Notes: generated from the letters alone by a model not told the origin. DNA of 64,000 nucleotides from Rhodococcus sp. HNM0563 (GCF_012726195.1 NZ_JAASAF010000001.1:1-64000); one strand, 5' to 3'. Shown: positions 29,136 through 39,907, counted from the first letter of the stretch. Program-made: numbers and translations.

Positions 29136-29786
29136 ATGCCGGGACGTCAGCGGCGTGACGGCGGAAACGGCCCCGCCGGACAGAATGGCCCCAACACCGG
29201 GGACAACCGTGGTGGTCGCGACCGCCGCGATCGCGACTCGCGCGGTGGCAACGCTGCCGAGCGGTCGAACCACATCGAGCGTGTCGTCTCGATCAACCGT
29301 GTGTCGAAGGTCGTCAAGGGCGGCCGTCGCTTCAGCTTCACCGCGCTGGTGATCGTCGGAGACGGCAACGGTGTGGTCGGCGTCGGTTACGGCAAGGCCA
29401 AGGAAGTTCCCGCGGCCATCACCAAGGGTGTCGAGGAAGCTCGCAAGAACTTCTTCCGCGTTCCGCTCATCGGCGGAACCATCACCCACCCGGTTCAGGG
29501 TGAGGCTGCTGCAGGCGTCGTCCTGCTGCGTCCGGCTTCCCCCGGTACCGGTGTGATCGCCGGTGGCGCGGTTCGCGCCGTGCTGGAGTGCGCGGGCATC
29601 TCCGACATCCTGTCGAAGTCGCTCGGCTCCGACAATGCCATCAACGTGGTGCACGCGACGGTTGCAGCTCTCAAGGGCCTGCAGCGTCCGGAGGAAGTTG
29701 CGGCTCGCCGCGGGCTTCCCCTCGAGGACGTCGCTCCCGCAGGCATGCTTCGCGCCCGTGCACTGGCTGCTGGGAGCGTGAAGTAA
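29136..29786 (+). CDS. rpsE: 30S ribosomal protein S5
   Basis: S5 of 216 residues, important for decoding accuracy and mRNA unwinding. The first 45 residues are a Gly/Arg/Asn-rich extension typical of actinobacteria. The core starts at [32 protein letters not shown] sequence and contains [15 protein letters not shown]. The stop overlaps the rpmD ATG by one base (TAATG). AAGGAA precedes the start. Confidence 0.97.
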   Translation: MPGRQRRDGGNGPAGQNGPNTGDNRGGRDRRDRDSRGGNAAERSNHIERVVSINRVSKVVKGGRRFSFTALVIVGDGNGVVGVGYGKAKEVPAAITKGVEEARKNFFRVPLIGGTITHPVQGEAAAGVVLLRPASPGTGVIAGGAVRAVLECAGISDILSKSLGSDNAINVVHATVAALKGLQRPEEVAARRGLPLEDVAPAGMLRARALAAGSVK

Positions 29787-29965
29787 TGGCAGAGCTGAAG
29801 ATCACCCAGATCAAGAGCACCATCGGTACCAAGCAGAATCAGCGTGACAGCCTGCGCACCCTCGGCCTGCGGAAGATCCGCCAGTCGGTGGTCCGCGAGG
29901 ACAACGCGCAGAACCGTGGCTTGATCAACGTGGTGCGTCACCTCGTGACCGTTGAGGAGGTCTGA
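29786..29965 (+). CDS. rpmD: 50S ribosomal protein L30
   Basis: L30 of 59 residues, complete. [31 protein letters not shown] is the family pattern. The ATG overlaps the rpsE stop; an open frame further upstream is internal to rpsE. The rplO ATG follows two bases after the stop, with GAGGAGG inside the end of rpmD. Confidence 0.97.
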   Translation: MAELKITQIKSTIGTKQNQRDSLRTLGLRKIRQSVVREDNAQNRGLINVVRHLVTVEEV

Positions 29966-29967
29966 GA

Positions 29968-30411
29968 ATGACCATCAAGCTGCATCACCTGCGCCCGGCT
30001 CCGGGCGCGAAGACGGACAAGACCCGCGTCGGACGCGGTGAGGGTTCGAAGGGCAAGACCGCTGGTCGCGGTACGAAGGGCACCAAGGCGCGTAAGAACG
30101 TCTCGGCAGCCTTCGAGGGTGGCCAGATGCCCCTGCACATGCGTCTGCCGAAGCTCAAGGGATTCAAGAACGCATTCCGCACCGAGTACCAGGTCGTCAA
30201 CGTCAGCGACATCGCCCGGGTCTTCCCGGAGGGTGGCCAGATCGGCGTCGACGAGCTCGTTGCCAAGGGCCTGGTTCGCAAGAACCAGCTCGTGAAGGTC
30301 CTCGGCGAGGGCGAGATCGCGGTTGCCGTTCAGGTGTCCGCGAACAAGTTCTCCGGCTCCGCCAAGGAGAAGATCGCCGCTGCCGGTGGTACTGCAACCG
30401 AACTGGCCTGA
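29968..30411 (+). CDS. rplO: 50S ribosomal protein L15
   Basis: L15 of 147 residues, a late assembly protein threading through the 50S core. The Gly-rich N-terminus ([21 protein letters not shown]) and [18 protein letters not shown] are diagnostic. It ends the spc-type block, and a 20-bp hairpin follows 30 bases after the stop. Confidence 0.98.
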   Translation: MTIKLHHLRPAPGAKTDKTRVGRGEGSKGKTAGRGTKGTKARKNVSAAFEGGQMPLHMRLPKLKGFKNAFRTEYQVVNVSDIARVFPEGGQIGVDELVAKGLVRKNQLVKVLGEGEIAVAVQVSANKFSGSAKEKIAAAGGTATELA

Positions 30412-30441
30412 CCGGTTCGATTCTGTATGAATCACGGCTGA

Positions 30442-30484
30442 CGAACGGCCGCGGTGCAGTCGATGACTGCGCCGCGGCCGTTCG
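30442..30484 (+). terminator. Hairpin terminator between rplO and secY
   Basis: A 20-bp stem (30442-30461 and 30465-30484, one G:U pair) with a three-base loop follows rplO. It implies that secY has its own promoter in the remaining 179 bases, where no convincing -35/-10 pair was found; a duplicated TAGAGTT around 30588-30602 was noticed. Confidence 0.8.
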
Positions 30485-30663
30485 CGTATCTCTGTGCTGC
30501 CGTACGCTTGTGACGTACTTGCAGCGCGTTGCGCCTCCTCGTCGTCCCGCGGATGATCCTGACCGGTGGCCGTCGGGGTGCGCACTGTTAGAGTTCTAGA
30601 GTTGTCTACTGTCCGACGGGCCCATCCGGCCTGTCGCTCCCGATCGGCCTGCCAGGAGGATTC

Positions 30664-31977
30664 TTGCTTTCCGCCTTCGTCTCGGCCCTCAGGACACCGG
30701 ACCTGAGGCGGAAGATCCTCATCGCCCTCGGGCTGGTGGCTCTGTACCGTCTCGGCGCCTCGGTGCCGTCCCCGGGCGTCGACTACGGAAACGTCCAGGC
30801 GTGTGTCGACCAGCTCGCCGGCAGTGAACAGGCCGGCATCTACTCCCTGATCAATCTGTTCTCGGGTGGTGCCCTCCTTCAGCTGTCGGTGTTCGCTATC
30901 GGCATCATGCCGTTCATCACCGCGAGCATCATCGTGCAGCTGCTCACCGTCGTGATCCCCAGATTCGAAGAACTCCGCAAGGAGGGGCAGGCGGGTCAGG
31001 CCAAGATGACGCAGTACACGCGTTATCTGGCTGTGGCGCTCGCCGTCCTGCAGGCAACCGGCATCGTGGCGCTCGCCGCCCGAGGGCAGCTGCTGCAGGG
31101 CTGCTCCGAGCCGATCCTGGCCGACGACAGCGTCTTCGGCATGGTCGTGATCGTCCTCGTCATGACTGCGGGCGCCGCGGTGGTGATGTGGTTCGGCGAA
31201 CTGATCACCGAACGCGGTGTCGGCAACGGCATGTCGATCCTGATCTTCGCAGGTATCGCGTCCGCGCTGCCGAGCGAAGGCCGGACGATCCTCGAATCCC
31301 GAGGTGGTCTCGTCTTCGCGATCGTGCTGGTTGTCGCGCTGCTTCTCATCACCGGCGTCGTCTTCGTCGAGCAGGGACAACGTCGTATCCCGGTGCAGTA
31401 CGCCAAGCGGATGGTGGGCCGCCGTATGTACGGTGGTTCGTCGACTTATCTGCCGCTGAAGGTCAACCAGGCCGGCATCATCCCGGTGATCTTCGCGTCG
31501 TCGTTGCTGTATCTGCCCAACCTGATCGCTCAGCTCACCGGCGCGACCACCAACCCCGAGCCGAGCTGGTGGCAGCGCATCATCAACGAATATCTCGTCA
31601 ACCCGAACAACCCGGTCTACATCGCGTTGTACTTCGGATTGATCGTGTTCTTCGTGTTCTTCTACGTCGCCATCACGTTCAATCCGGAAGAACGCGCCGA
31701 CGAGATGAAGAAGTACGGCGGCTTCGTCCCCGGTATCCGGCCGGGCAGGCCCACCGCCGAGTACCTCAGCTACGTGCTCAACCGAATCACGGTTCCCGGC
31801 TCGATCTACCTCGGTCTCATCGCAGTACTTCCGAACTTCTTCTTGTCGGGCGGCCAGACCGCCAGCAGCATCTTCGGCGGCGCAGCGGTGCTCATTCTCG
31901 TCAGTGTCGCGCTGGACACTGTCAAGCAGATCGAAAGTCAATTGATGCAGCGCAACTACGAAGGGTTCCTCAAGTGA
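30664..31977 (+). CDS. secY: Protein translocase subunit SecY
   Basis: Channel subunit of the general secretory translocon, 437 residues with ten predicted membrane helices. It starts at TTG 30664, supported by AGGAGG 4 bases earlier and by the usual SecY N-terminus ([32 protein letters not shown]). The plug region ([33 protein letters not shown]) and the cytosolic loop [16 protein letters not shown] are conserved. The stop overlaps the GTG of adk. Substrates would include the secreted mycolyltransferases and lipase in this window. Confidence 0.98.
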   Translation: MLSAFVSALRTPDLRRKILIALGLVALYRLGASVPSPGVDYGNVQACVDQLAGSEQAGIYSLINLFSGGALLQLSVFAIGIMPFITASIIVQLLTVVIPRFEELRKEGQAGQAKMTQYTRYLAVALAVLQATGIVALAARGQLLQGCSEPILADDSVFGMVVIVLVMTAGAAVVMWFGELITERGVGNGMSILIFAGIASALPSEGRTILESRGGLVFAIVLVVALLLITGVVFVEQGQRRIPVQYAKRMVGRRMYGGSSTYLPLKVNQAGIIPVIFASSLLYLPNLIAQLTGATTNPEPSWWQRIINEYLVNPNNPVYIALYFGLIVFFVFFYVAITFNPEERADEMKKYGGFVPGIRPGRPTAEYLSYVLNRITVPGSIYLGLIAVLPNFFLSGGQTASSIFGGAAVLILVSVALDTVKQIESQLMQRNYEGFLK

Positions 31978-32519
31978 GACTTGTACTCCTCGGTCCTCCC
32001 GGTGCCGGCAAAGGCACACAGGCCGCAATCCTGTCCGAGAAGCTCGGCGTTCCCGCCATTTCGACCGGCGATCTCTTCCGCGCCAATATCGGGCAGGGCA
32101 CCGCGCTCGGCTTGGAAGCCAAGAAGTACATCGATGCCGGAGATCTCGTCCCCGCGGAGATCACCAACAACATGGTGCGCGAACGGCTTGCAGAGCCCGA
32201 CGCCGCCAACGGATTCCTTCTGGACGGGTTCCCTCGTAGCGTCGAGCAGGCCGAGGAACTCGGCAACATCCTGAAGAACCTGTCCACTTCTCTCGACGGT
32301 GTGCTGTCGTTCGTCATCGACGAGGACGTCGTCGTCGGTCGCATGCTCGCTCGCGGTCGTGCCGATGACACCGAAGACGTCATCCGCAACCGTCTCCGGG
32401 TCTACCGGGAAGAGACCGCGCCGTTGCTCGACCACTATGCAGATGTCCTCATCACGGTCGACGCTGTCGGCGAGGTCGACGAGATCAACGCGCGCGCACT
32501 CGCGGCGCTCGGCAAGTAG
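31974..32519 (+). CDS. adk: Adenylate kinase, short form
   Basis: Adenylate kinase of 181 residues (AMP + ATP to 2 ADP). The GTG at 31974 overlaps the secY stop (GTGA). The P-loop GPPGAGKGT lies at residues 7-15, the AMP-binding STGDLFR follows, and DGFPRS is intact. The LID is short and lacks the four-cysteine zinc site, as in mycobacterial Adk. A much longer frame upstream lies inside secY and is spurious. The map gene follows after 17 bases. Confidence 0.98.
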   Translation: MRLVLLGPPGAGKGTQAAILSEKLGVPAISTGDLFRANIGQGTALGLEAKKYIDAGDLVPAEITNNMVRERLAEPDAANGFLLDGFPRSVEQAEELGNILKNLSTSLDGVLSFVIDEDVVVGRMLARGRADDTEDVIRNRLRVYREETAPLLDHYADVLITVDAVGEVDEINARALAALGK

Positions 32520-32536
32520 ACACAGGAATTTTCGGT

Positions 32537-33334
32537 ATGGGTTTCGGGCGCAAGCGCAAAGTGGTTCCGTTCCGCACTTCCGGCGAGCTCGACGCGATGG
32601 CGGCCGCTGGTGCCATCGTGGGCGCCGCGCTCGTAGCGGTACGAGATGCGGCCAAGCCGGGCGTGAGCACCCTGGAACTCGACCGGGTGGCGGAAGCGGT
32701 GATCCGTGATGCGGGTGCCGTTCCGTCGTTCCTGGGATACCACGGCTTCACCGGCTCGATCTGTTCGTCGGTCAACGACCGGGTGGTGCACGGCATCCCT
32801 TCGGCAGACGAGATCCTGGCCGAGGGTGACCTGGTGTCGATCGACTGCGGAGCGATCCTCGACGGATGGCACGGCGATTCCGCCTGGAGCTTCGGGGTGG
32901 GGGAGTTGTCCGCTGCCGACTCCGACCTCAGCGACGCGACGCGCCTGTCGATGGAAGCGGGTATCGCCGCGATGATCGCGGGTAACCGCCTCACCGACGT
33001 ATCCCACGCGATCGAAAAGGGCACACACGCCGCAGAACGTCTGCACGGTCGTCCGTACGGCATCGTGGACGGCTACGGTGGGCACGCCATCGGCCGCGAG
33101 ATGCATATGGACCCGTTCCTCCCGAACGAGGGCAAGCCCGGCAAGGGTCCGCAGCTCGTGGTGGGTTCGGTGCTCGCGATCGAGCCGATGCTCACCCTCG
33201 GCACCCACGAGACCGTCGTCCTCGACGACGAGTGGACCGTGGTGACCACCGACGGGAGTCGTGCGGCGCACTGGGAGCACACCGTGGCTGTCACCGAGGA
33301 CGGTCCTCGTATCCTGACTCTTCGCGCGGAGTAG
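32537..33334 (+). CDS. map: Methionine aminopeptidase, type I
   Basis: Removes the initiator methionine from nascent proteins; 265 residues. The metal ligands are visible in order: Asp in [17 protein letters not shown] (two Asp), His in [10 protein letters not shown], Glu in AIEPMLTLG and Glu in AHWEHTVAV. No SH3-like N-terminal extension of the MapB type is evident. It is the last gene of secY-adk-map and abuts, stop to stop, the oppositely oriented dtd. Confidence 0.97.
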   Translation: MGFGRKRKVVPFRTSGELDAMAAAGAIVGAALVAVRDAAKPGVSTLELDRVAEAVIRDAGAVPSFLGYHGFTGSICSSVNDRVVHGIPSADEILAEGDLVSIDCGAILDGWHGDSAWSFGVGELSAADSDLSDATRLSMEAGIAAMIAGNRLTDVSHAIEKGTHAAERLHGRPYGIVDGYGGHAIGREMHMDPFLPNEGKPGKGPQLVVGSVLAIEPMLTLGTHETVVLDDEWTVVTTDGSRAAHWEHTVAVTEDGPRILTLRAE

Positions 33335-33772
33335 TCACACCTCGACGAGCAGGGTGACCGGGCCGTCGTTGACGAGGCTCACTTCCATGTGGGCACCGAA
33401 CACTCCGGATTCGACATGTGCACCGAGTGTGCGCAGCGCCGAGATGAACTCGTCGATCAAGGGTTCGGCCACGGGTCTGGGGGCTGCCGCCGACCACGAC
33501 GGACGTCTGCTCTTCCGGGTATCCGCCATGAGGGTGAACTGGCTCACGACCAGCAGCGGAGCATGCAGGTCCGAGGCAGACTTCTCGTCTTCGAGAATCC
33601 GCATCGACCAGACCTTGCGTGCGAGTGTCGCGGCTTTCGCTGCGTCGTCGTCGTGGGTGACACCGACGAGGACGAGCAGACCGTGACCGCCGTCCGGGGG
33701 CGTGATCCGCGCGACCTCCGCTCCGTCGACCGTGACGGATGCAGTGGTGACCCGTTGAATCAGCGCACGCAC
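33335..33772 (-). CDS. dtd: D-aminoacyl-tRNA deacylase
   Basis: Proofreading enzyme of 145 residues that hydrolyses D-amino acids (and Gly mischarged on tRNA-Ala) from tRNA. The two family motifs are seen: [17 protein letters not shown] and the cross-subunit motif VNDGPVTLL. The start is GTG at 33772 with AAGGAGG ideally spaced. It is convergent with map, with zero intergenic bases and no terminator between them, and divergent from infA. It is a single gene on the minus strand inside an otherwise plus-strand ribosomal region. Confidence 0.97.
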   Translation of the reverse strand: MRALIQRVTTASVTVDGAEVARITPPDGGHGLLVLVGVTHDDDAAKAATLARKVWSMRILEDEKSASDLHAPLLVVSQFTLMADTRKSRRPSWSAAAPRPVAEPLIDEFISALRTLGAHVESGVFGAHMEVSLVNDGPVTLLVEV

Positions 33773-33797
33773 GTGTGCCTCCTTACATCATTGCCAT

Positions 33798-33826
33798 TTG
33801 GCCAGGTGAGAAAGTTCCCGTAATAT
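33798..33826 (+). promoter_or_regulatory. Promoter of infA
   Basis: A -35 TTGGCC (33798-33803), 17-base spacer and -10 TAATAT (33821-33826) make this one of the best sigma-A matches in the window. It lies in the dtd/infA divergent gap and gives a leader of about 125 nucleotides. Confidence 0.7.
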
Positions 33827-33958
33827 CGATCGGTGGTGCGCGCTGCGCTCCGGTCGGTCTGCGTCGACGTGGTCTTCGCAAAGGAGATCCGGGGATGCCG
33901 AGCGTCACGGTATCGGATACCGATGCAACCACACGTCGAACAACGGATCGCGGAGGAT

Positions 33959-34180
33959 ATGGCTAAGAAGGACGGCGCAATCGAGGTCGAGGGTCGGGTT
34001 ATCGAACCGCTTCCCAATGCGATGTTCCGCATCGAGCTGGAGAACGGCCACAAGGTGCTGGCCCACATCAGCGGCAAGATGCGGCAGCACTACATTCGTA
34101 TCCTTCCCGAGGACCGGGTTGTCGTGGAGCTTTCGCCCTACGACCTCACGCGTGGACGCATCGTCTACCGCTACAAGTAA
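33959..34180 (+). CDS. infA: Translation initiation factor IF-1
   Basis: IF-1 of 73 residues, an OB-fold protein that occupies the A site during initiation. It begins [41 protein letters not shown] and ends [13 protein letters not shown], both essentially invariant. GGAGG lies only two bases before the ATG, a tight spacing; upstream in-frame codons do not look like IF-1. rpmJ follows after 91 bases. Confidence 0.98.
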   Translation: MAKKDGAIEVEGRVIEPLPNAMFRIELENGHKVLAHISGKMRQHYIRILPEDRVVVELSPYDLTRGRIVYRYK

Positions 34181-34271
34181 CAGGCTTCCCCGGCCGGACG
34201 GTCGGGGAAAAACATGTCTCCGGAAGGGCTACGCCGTATCCGGAGGCGCACATACAGGAGATCGGACGCAC

Positions 34272-34385
34272 GTGAAGGTTCAGCCTAGCGTCAAGAAGAT
34301 CTGCGAGAAGTGCAAGGTGATCCGTCGTAACGGTCGGGTCATGGTGATCTGCGAGAACCTGCGTCACAAGCAGCGTCAGGGCTAG
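34272..34385 (+). CDS. rpmJ: 50S ribosomal protein L36, zinc-binding
   Basis: L36 of 37 residues, the smallest ribosomal protein. It starts at GTG 34272 with AGGAG upstream. The zinc ribbon is complete (CEKC near 11-14, Cys27, His32). It is too short for most gene callers but conserved in sequence and position between infA and rpsM. Confidence 0.97.
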   Translation: MKVQPSVKKICEKCKVIRRNGRVMVICENLRHKQRQG

Positions 34386-34592
34386 ATCCACCTTCCTCGC
34401 GAAGATCTGCTTGGCAACAAGCAAGAAGACCTTCCAGTACCAGTCGCACGGTTACGATCCGCGATTCGTCGCGGAGCTGTGCGATATACCCCCGGTTCGG
34501 AGGCCGGGGCCCCACTGTGTTTGTCACTACACAGTTTCTTACGCAGGGGACGGGCTGGGAGCAGACCTCCGCACACCGAATAGGAATGCCAC

Positions 34593-34961
34593 ATGGCACG
34601 TCTCGCAGGTGTTGATCTTCCCCGCGAAAAGCGGATGGAGATCGCACTGACCTACATCTACGGCATCGGCCGTACCCGCTCCAAGGAGATCCTCGAGGCA
34701 ACCGGCGTCAGCCCGGACCTGCGCAGCAAGGATCTGTCCGACGAGGATCTCTCGAAGCTCCGCGAGTACATCGAGGAGAGCTACAAGGTCGAGGGTGACC
34801 TTCGTCGCGAGGTCCAGGCGGATATCCGTCGCAAGATCGAGATCGGCTGCTACCAGGGCCTGCGACACCGTCGTGGTCTGCCCGTGCGTGGACAGCGCAC
34901 CAAGACCAACGCTCGTACCCGTAAGGGCCCGAAGCGCACCGTCGCAGGAAAGAAGAAGTAA
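34593..34961 (+). CDS. rpsM: 30S ribosomal protein S13
   Basis: S13 of 122 residues, in the 30S head and contacting P-site tRNA and L5. It begins [25 protein letters not shown]. The basic tail [22 protein letters not shown] is complete. The 207-base gap before it holds a 7-bp hairpin (ACTGTGT and ACACAGT near 34515-34536) but no clear promoter. The stop overlaps the rpsK ATG (TAATG). Confidence 0.98.
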   Translation: MARLAGVDLPREKRMEIALTYIYGIGRTRSKEILEATGVSPDLRSKDLSDEDLSKLREYIEESYKVEGDLRREVQADIRRKIEIGCYQGLRHRRGLPVRGQRTKTNARTRKGPKRTVAGKKK

Positions 34962-35374
34962 TGCCTCCCAAGTCACGCACCACCGGTCCGAAGAAGACCC
35001 AGAAGGCACGGCGCAGGGACAAGAAGAACGTCCCGCACGGCGCTGCTCACATCAAGAGCACCTTCAACAACACCATCGTCTCGATCACGGATCCTCAGGG
35101 CAACGTGATCTCCTGGGCGTCCTCGGGCCACGTCGGCTTCAAGGGCTCGCGCAAGTCGACTCCGTTCGCCGCGCAGCTCGCCGCCGAGAACGCTGCCCGC
35201 AAGGCGCAGGAGCACGGTGTCAAGAAGGTCGACGTCTTCGTCAAGGGCCCGGGTTCGGGCCGCGAGACCGCGATCCGCTCCCTCCAGGCCGCAGGCCTCG
35301 AGGTCGGCACCATCTCCGACGTCACGCCCCAGCCGCACAACGGCTGCCGCCCTCCCAAGCGTCGTCGCGTCTAA
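34961..35374 (+). CDS. rpsK: 30S ribosomal protein S11
   Basis: S11 of 137 residues on the 30S platform. The [39 protein letters not shown] block and the end [18 protein letters not shown] are diagnostic; the NG pair there is the site of isoaspartate formation in Escherichia coli. It is coupled to rpsM by a one-base overlap. Confidence 0.98.
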   Translation: MPPKSRTTGPKKTQKARRRDKKNVPHGAAHIKSTFNNTIVSITDPQGNVISWASSGHVGFKGSRKSTPFAAQLAAENAARKAQEHGVKKVDVFVKGPGSGRETAIRSLQAAGLEVGTISDVTPQPHNGCRPPKRRRV

Positions 35375-35401
35375 CAACGGGAAAGGAAAAGGTTCTAAGT
35401 C

Positions 35402-36007
35402 ATGGCACGTTATACCGGTCCCGTTACCCGTAAGTCGCGTCGTCTCCGCGTCGACCTGGTCGGAGGCGACCAGGCCTTCGAGCGTCGCCCCTACCCGCCC
35501 GGCCAGCACGGCCGCGCGCGGATCAAGGAGAGCGAGTACCTGCTCCAGCTGCAGGAGAAGCAGAAGGCACGCTTCTCCTACGGCATCATGGAGAAGCAGT
35601 TCCGTCGCTACTACGAGGAAGCAGCCAGCCGCCCGGGTAAGACCGGTGAGGTCCTGCTGACCATCCTCGAGTCGCGCCTGGACAACGTCGTCTACCGTGC
35701 CGGCCTCGCGCGCACCCGCCGCCAGGCCCGCCAGCTGGTGTCCCACGGACACTTCCTGGTCAACGGCAAGAAGGTCGACATCCCGAGCTACCGCGTCTCC
35801 CAGTACGACATCATCGATGTCCGTGAGAAGTCGCTGAGCACGCTGCCGTTCCAGATCGCGCGTGAGACCCAGGGCGAGCGCCCGGTCGCCGCGTGGCTGC
35901 AGGTCGTCGGTCCGCGTCTGCGGGTGCTGGTCCACCAGCTGCCCGAGCGCGCGCAGATCGAGATCCCGCTGCAGGAACAGCTCATCGTCGAGTACTACTC
36001 GAAGTAA
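35402..36007 (+). CDS. rpsD: 30S ribosomal protein S4
   Basis: S4 of 201 residues, a primary 16S binder and regulator of the alpha operon in enteric bacteria. It is of the zinc-free type (no N-terminal Cys cluster), beginning ARYTGPVTRKSRRLRVDL. The S4 RNA-binding domain (LDNVVYRAGLARTRRQARQLVSHGHFLVNGKKVDIPSY) is intact. The 144-base gap to rpoA contains repeats and a hairpin. Confidence 0.98.
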   Translation: MARYTGPVTRKSRRLRVDLVGGDQAFERRPYPPGQHGRARIKESEYLLQLQEKQKARFSYGIMEKQFRRYYEEAASRPGKTGEVLLTILESRLDNVVYRAGLARTRRQARQLVSHGHFLVNGKKVDIPSYRVSQYDIIDVREKSLSTLPFQIARETQGERPVAAWLQVVGPRLRVLVHQLPERAQIEIPLQEQLIVEYYSK

Positions 36008-36012
36008 GAGCG

Positions 36013-36104
36013 CTTCGTGCTCTGTGGTCGGAGCTTCGTGCTCTGGCCACCGGGCACTTCGTGCCGTGGTGTCCTCCTTGCCTTCTCGGGCGGGAGGACA
36101 CCAC
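36013..36104 (+). terminator. Repeat plus hairpin between rpsD and rpoA
   Basis: Three similar motifs based on GCTTCGTGCTCTG / CACTTCGTGCCGTG lie between 36013 and 36068. They are followed by a 12-bp perfect inverted repeat (36066-36077 and 36093-36104) with a 15-base loop. The hairpin could terminate or attenuate transcription and so set the rpoA:ribosomal protein ratio. Confidence 0.5.
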
Positions 36105-36151
36105 ACCACCACTAGGGCGTCAAATAGCGGACGCCCACAAGGAGGCAACTC

Positions 36152-37210
36152 ATGCTCATCTCGCAGCGACCCACTCTGACCGAAGAGGTCCTCGCCGACA
36201 ATCGGTCGAAGTTCGTCATCGAGCCGCTCGAGCCCGGCTTCGGCTACACGCTCGGCAACTCGCTTCGTCGCACCCTGCTCTCCTCGATCCCCGGTGCCGC
36301 CGTCACCAGCATTCGCATCGACGGTGTGCTCCACGAGTTCACCACGGTTCCCGGTGTCAAGGAGGATGTCACCGACATCATCCTGAATCTCAAGGGCCTC
36401 GTGGTCAGCTCGGAAGAGGACGAGCCGGTCACCATGTACGTCCGTAAGCAGGGCCCGGGCGTCGTCACCGCAGCGGACATCGTTCCGCCGGCCGGTGTCG
36501 AGATCCACAATCCCGATCTGCACATCGCCACCCTGAACGACAAGGGCAAGCTGGAGGTCGAGCTCGTCGTCGAGCGCGGTCGCGGCTACGTCCCCGCCGT
36601 CCAGAACAAGGCATCCGGCGCCGAGATCGGCCGTATCCCGGTCGACTCGATCTACTCGCCGGTGCTCAAGGTGACGTACAAGGTGGAGGCCACCCGCGTC
36701 GAGCAGCGCACCGACTTCGATCGGCTGATCCTCGATGTGGAGACCAAGAACTCGATCGCTGCACGCGATGCACTCGCGTCGGCAGGCAAGACTCTTGTCG
36801 AGCTCTTCGGTCTGGCTCGTGAGCTGAACGTCGAAGCAGAAGGCATCGAGATCGGTCCCTCGCCCGCCGAGGCCGACCACATCGCCTCCTTCGGACTTCC
36901 GATCGAGGATCTGGACCTGACGGTCCGGTCCTACAACTGCCTGAAGCGCGAAGGTGTTCACACCGTCGGCGAGCTGGTGGCACGCACGGAATCCGACCTG
37001 CTCGACATCCGCAACTTCGGTCAGAAGTCCATCGACGAGGTCAAGGTCAAGCTGCACTCGCTCGGCCTGTCGCTGAAGGACAGCCCCGCGTCCTTCGATC
37101 CCAGCAGTGTTGCCGGCTATGACGCCGCCACCGGTACCTGGAGCGACACCGACGCCGGGTTCGGCGACACCGACGGCAACGAGGACTACGCCGAGACCGA
37201 GCAGCTGTAG
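36152..37210 (+). CDS. rpoA: DNA-directed RNA polymerase subunit alpha
   Basis: Alpha subunit of 352 residues. The N-terminal dimerisation domain includes [33 protein letters not shown]. The C-terminal promoter-binding domain (about residues 245-320) includes [48 protein letters not shown]. An acidic tail ([14 protein letters not shown]) ends the protein, usual for this order. AAGGAGG lies upstream of the ATG. rplQ follows after 30 bases. Confidence 0.98.
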   Translation: MLISQRPTLTEEVLADNRSKFVIEPLEPGFGYTLGNSLRRTLLSSIPGAAVTSIRIDGVLHEFTTVPGVKEDVTDIILNLKGLVVSSEEDEPVTMYVRKQGPGVVTAADIVPPAGVEIHNPDLHIATLNDKGKLEVELVVERGRGYVPAVQNKASGAEIGRIPVDSIYSPVLKVTYKVEATRVEQRTDFDRLILDVETKNSIAARDALASAGKTLVELFGLARELNVEAEGIEIGPSPAEADHIASFGLPIEDLDLTVRSYNCLKREGVHTVGELVARTESDLLDIRNFGQKSIDEVKVKLHSLGLSLKDSPASFDPSSVAGYDAATGTWSDTDAGFGDTDGNEDYAETEQL

Positions 37211-37240
37211 CAGCTCACGGTCCGTTACTAGGAGAAAATC

Positions 37241-37801
37241 ATGCCCAAGCCCAAGAAGGGCGCCCGCTTCGGCGGGTCGGCCTCGCACCAGAAGGCGATC
37301 TTCGCCAACCTGGCCACCGCGCTCTTCGAGCACGGCCGCATCACCACCACCGAGGCCAAGGCCAAGGCCCTGCGCCCGTACGCCGAGAAGCTCGTCACGC
37401 ACGCAAAGGCCGGCACGCTGGCTTCGCGTCGTGAGGTGCTGAAGGTCATCCGCAACAAGGACGTCGTGCACGCCCTCTTCGCGGAGATCGGTCCCTCGTT
37501 CGAGGACCGCAACGGCGGCTACACGCGCATCATCAAGACGATGCCGCGCAAGGGCGACAATGCGCCCATGGCGATCATCGAGCTCGTGCGCGAGAAGACG
37601 GTCTCGTCCGAAGCCGATCGCGCTCGGCGTGTGGCGGCTTCGCAGGCCGCACCGGCTGCCGAGGAGAACGTGGTGGAGGCCACCACGGCCGACGCCACCG
37701 ACGCCGAGGTCGAGAACGCCGATGCTGTCGTCGAGGCGATCGAAGACACCACCGCAACGGCCGCTGACGCGACCGAGGCGGACGAGGCCAAGAAGGACTA
37801 G
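37241..37801 (+). CDS. rplQ: 50S ribosomal protein L17 with long acidic tail
   Basis: L17 of 186 residues. The conserved part ([33 protein letters not shown] ... to about residue 120) matches the family's usual 120-130 residues. The last 60 or so are Ala/Glu/Asp/Thr-rich and probably disordered; such tails vary among actinobacteria. GGAGAAA precedes the ATG. truA begins 5 bases after the stop. Confidence 0.97.
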   Translation: MPKPKKGARFGGSASHQKAIFANLATALFEHGRITTTEAKAKALRPYAEKLVTHAKAGTLASRREVLKVIRNKDVVHALFAEIGPSFEDRNGGYTRIIKTMPRKGDNAPMAIIELVREKTVSSEADRARRVAASQAAPAAEENVVEATTADATDAEVENADAVVEAIEDTTATAADATEADEAKKD

Positions 37802-37806
37802 TCCAC

Positions 37807-38715
37807 TTGGTTTCGGCACCAGCTGAATCGAACGAGCCCGTCGCCCCGTTCAGGGACGGCGGGCTCGTCGCATCGGACACCCCCGGTGAGCACCTCACGC
37901 GCCTTCGGCTCGACATCTCGTACGACGGAACCGATTTCTCGGGTTGGGCCCGTCAGCCCGGCCGCCGCACCGTGTGCGGTGAGATCGAAGAGAAGCTGTC
38001 GGCCATCGTGCGGGCACCAGTGCTTCTCACCGTGGCCGGACGCACCGATGCCGGTGTACATGCGAGGGGGCAGGTCGCCCACGTCGACGTGCCCACCGAG
38101 GCGCTGCCCGACGACCCGTCGCGTTGGGTCCGTCGTCTCGCGCGGTTCCTCCCACGCGATGTCCGAGTCACGGGGATATCGGTTGCGCCGGAACATTTCG
38201 ATGCGCGTTTCTCCGCGGTCCGCCGTCATTACGAATACCGCGTGACAACGGCCGTGTACGGAGCCGACCCGCTACGTGCCCGCGACACCGTTTCCTGGCC
38301 GAAGAGCGTCGACCTCGGTGCGATGCAGAGCGCCTCCCGGTCATTGTTGGGACTTCACGATTTCGCGGCATTCTGCAAGCGGCGCGAAGGCGCGACCACG
38401 GTTCGTGAACTCCAGCGCTACGACTGGATCCGGTCCGGCGACATTCTCACCGCGCATGTGAGCGCCGACGCGTTCTGCTGGTCGATGGTTCGCAGTCTCG
38501 TCGGCGCGGCGCTGGCGGTGGGAGAGGGTCGCCGCTCGGTCGAATGGATGACCGCTCTCCTCGACGAACGTCGACGCGCTGCCTCTGTCGCAGTCGCTCC
38601 CGCGCACGGTCTCTCGCTCGTTCGCGTCGACTACCCTGCTGATGAGGATCTTGCTGCACGCAATTCGGAGACACGGGAGACGCGCGGGCCGATCGCCCGT
38701 GGCTGCTGCGGATGA
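37807..38715 (+). CDS. truA: tRNA pseudouridine(38-40) synthase TruA
   Basis: Converts uridine to pseudouridine at positions 38-40 of the tRNA anticodon arm; 302 residues. The catalytic Asp is in [26 protein letters not shown] and [16 protein letters not shown] are also family motifs. The TTG at 37807 is taken as the start because no later start codon precedes the conserved [18 protein letters not shown]; the first 30 residues are therefore less certain. It is probably co-transcribed with rplQ, and the stop overlaps the next ATG. Confidence 0.94.
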   Translation: MVSAPAESNEPVAPFRDGGLVASDTPGEHLTRLRLDISYDGTDFSGWARQPGRRTVCGEIEEKLSAIVRAPVLLTVAGRTDAGVHARGQVAHVDVPTEALPDDPSRWVRRLARFLPRDVRVTGISVAPEHFDARFSAVRRHYEYRVTTAVYGADPLRARDTVSWPKSVDLGAMQSASRSLLGLHDFAAFCKRREGATTVRELQRYDWIRSGDILTAHVSADAFCWSMVRSLVGAALAVGEGRRSVEWMTALLDERRRAASVAVAPAHGLSLVRVDYPADEDLAARNSETRETRGPIARGCCG

Positions 38716-39752
38716 GGGGAACGACCTTGGCTGGAACACGGTATGCGTTCGCAGCGGCTGTTGCGGTCACGGTCGTCGCGATGACAGGTGGCCCCGCGCC
38801 CGGCACCGTCCATGCCGACACCCCGCCCGCAACGGAGACCGGGACCGCTGAATACGGTGTCGCCACACTCGAGCGTGTGGACCGGCGTTCCGACCGTGAC
38901 TGGTCTCTGTTCGTCTACTCCGCAGCGATGGAGCGCACGATCGAGCTTCAGGTGATCCGTCCCGCCGACACCAGCGCCGCGCGTCCGGTGCTGTATCTGC
39001 TCAACGGCGCCGGCGGTGGTGTCGACGACGCCACCTGGCGCAAACAGACCGATGTCATGGATTTCTTCGGCGACAAGGATGTCAATGTCGTCACGCCGGT
39101 AGGCGGTGCGTTCAGTTATTACACCGATTGGCTTGCAGACGATCCGGAGCTGGGTCGCAACATGTGGACGACATTCCTCACCGAAGAAGCACCGCCGATA
39201 GTCGACGCTGCCCTCGGTGCGAGCGGTCGAAATGCGATCGCGGGTGTGTCCATGTCGGCAACATCGGCGCTCGCGCTCGCCGAGCATGCGCCGAATCTGT
39301 ACGCGGCCGTCGCATCGTACAGCGGTTGTGCCGAGACTGCGACGGTCGAGGGCAGCCGCTATGTCGAGATGGTGGTGGGCCTCGGCGGTGGTGACGTCGA
39401 GAACATGTGGGGACCGATCGATGGTCCGTACTGGGTGGAGCGGGATGTGATCCGCAATGCCGAGCGGCTGCGGGGAACCGCAGTGTTCGTGTCGTCGAGC
39501 GGGGGACAACCCGGCGTGCACGAAGCCCGCGCGTGGGATGAACACGGACCCGCAGTCATACCCGACATAGCGCTGCTCGGGGTGATCGAGACCGCGGTGA
39601 GTAGGTGCACGGACAGGCTGCGCACCGAGCTGGATGGGCTCGGAATCGAGGCGACCTACTCGACCCGCGCCGAGGGAACCCACACGTGGGGATATTGGGA
39701 AGACGCGCTGCATGAATCCTGGCCCCTGCTCTCGGAGGCCATGAGCGCCTGA
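38712..39752 (+). CDS. Secreted mycolyltransferase, antigen 85 / esterase family (second copy)
   Basis: Second antigen-85-type enzyme in the window, 346 residues, with a Sec signal (hydrophobic 11-26, cleavage likely after VHA). The nucleophile elbow [10 protein letters not shown] (Ser180) is closer to the mycobacterial Ag85 elbow (GLSMAASSAL) than that of the copy at 12444. The catalytic His324 lies in [10 protein letters not shown]. The ATG overlaps the truA stop (ATGA) but has no ribosome site. A TTG at 38727 has AGGGGA well placed and leaves an intact signal peptide, so the real start may be five codons later. Linkage to truA means it may ride on ribosomal-cluster transcription. A hairpin follows 11 bases after the stop. 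Confidence 0.9.
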   Translation: MRGTTLAGTRYAFAAAVAVTVVAMTGGPAPGTVHADTPPATETGTAEYGVATLERVDRRSDRDWSLFVYSAAMERTIELQVIRPADTSAARPVLYLLNGAGGGVDDATWRKQTDVMDFFGDKDVNVVTPVGGAFSYYTDWLADDPELGRNMWTTFLTEEAPPIVDAALGASGRNAIAGVSMSATSALALAEHAPNLYAAVASYSGCAETATVEGSRYVEMVVGLGGGDVENMWGPIDGPYWVERDVIRNAERLRGTAVFVSSSGGQPGVHEARAWDEHGPAVIPDIALLGVIETAVSRCTDRLRTELDGLGIEATYSTRAEGTHTWGYWEDALHESWPLLSEAMSA

Positions 39753-39763
39753 CCGCACTATCT

Positions 39764-39801
39764 GCGGCGTGTCACCCCCGGGGTGCGAGGCGACACGCCG
39801 C
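39764..39801 (+). terminator. Hairpin terminator after the second mycolyltransferase
   Basis: A 10-bp inverted repeat (39764-39773 and 39792-39801) encloses a smaller ACCCC/GGGGT pairing. It ends the truA-mycolyltransferase unit. Confidence 0.7.
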
Positions 39802-39907
39802 TGTCACCCGTAATGCGGGCCCGTGCGCCGGACGGTCCGGTGGGCAGGACGAAGTCTGCTCGTGCGAACACTATCTTGCCCGAGCGCGTAGGAGTTGTGG
39901 TGAGCCC

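Noticed and set aside
29938..32028. Minus-strand open frame of 696 codons opposite rplO, secY and the start of adk
   Set aside because: It has Asp/His/Arg-rich composition typical of the complement of membrane-protein codons, with no ribosome site or homology; a shadow of secY.
34973..37819. Very long minus-strand open frame (948 codons) opposite rpsK, rpsD, rpoA and rplQ
   Set aside because: It is antisense to highly conserved genes. High GC content suppresses stops in the opposite frame, and no family is recognisable in its sequence.
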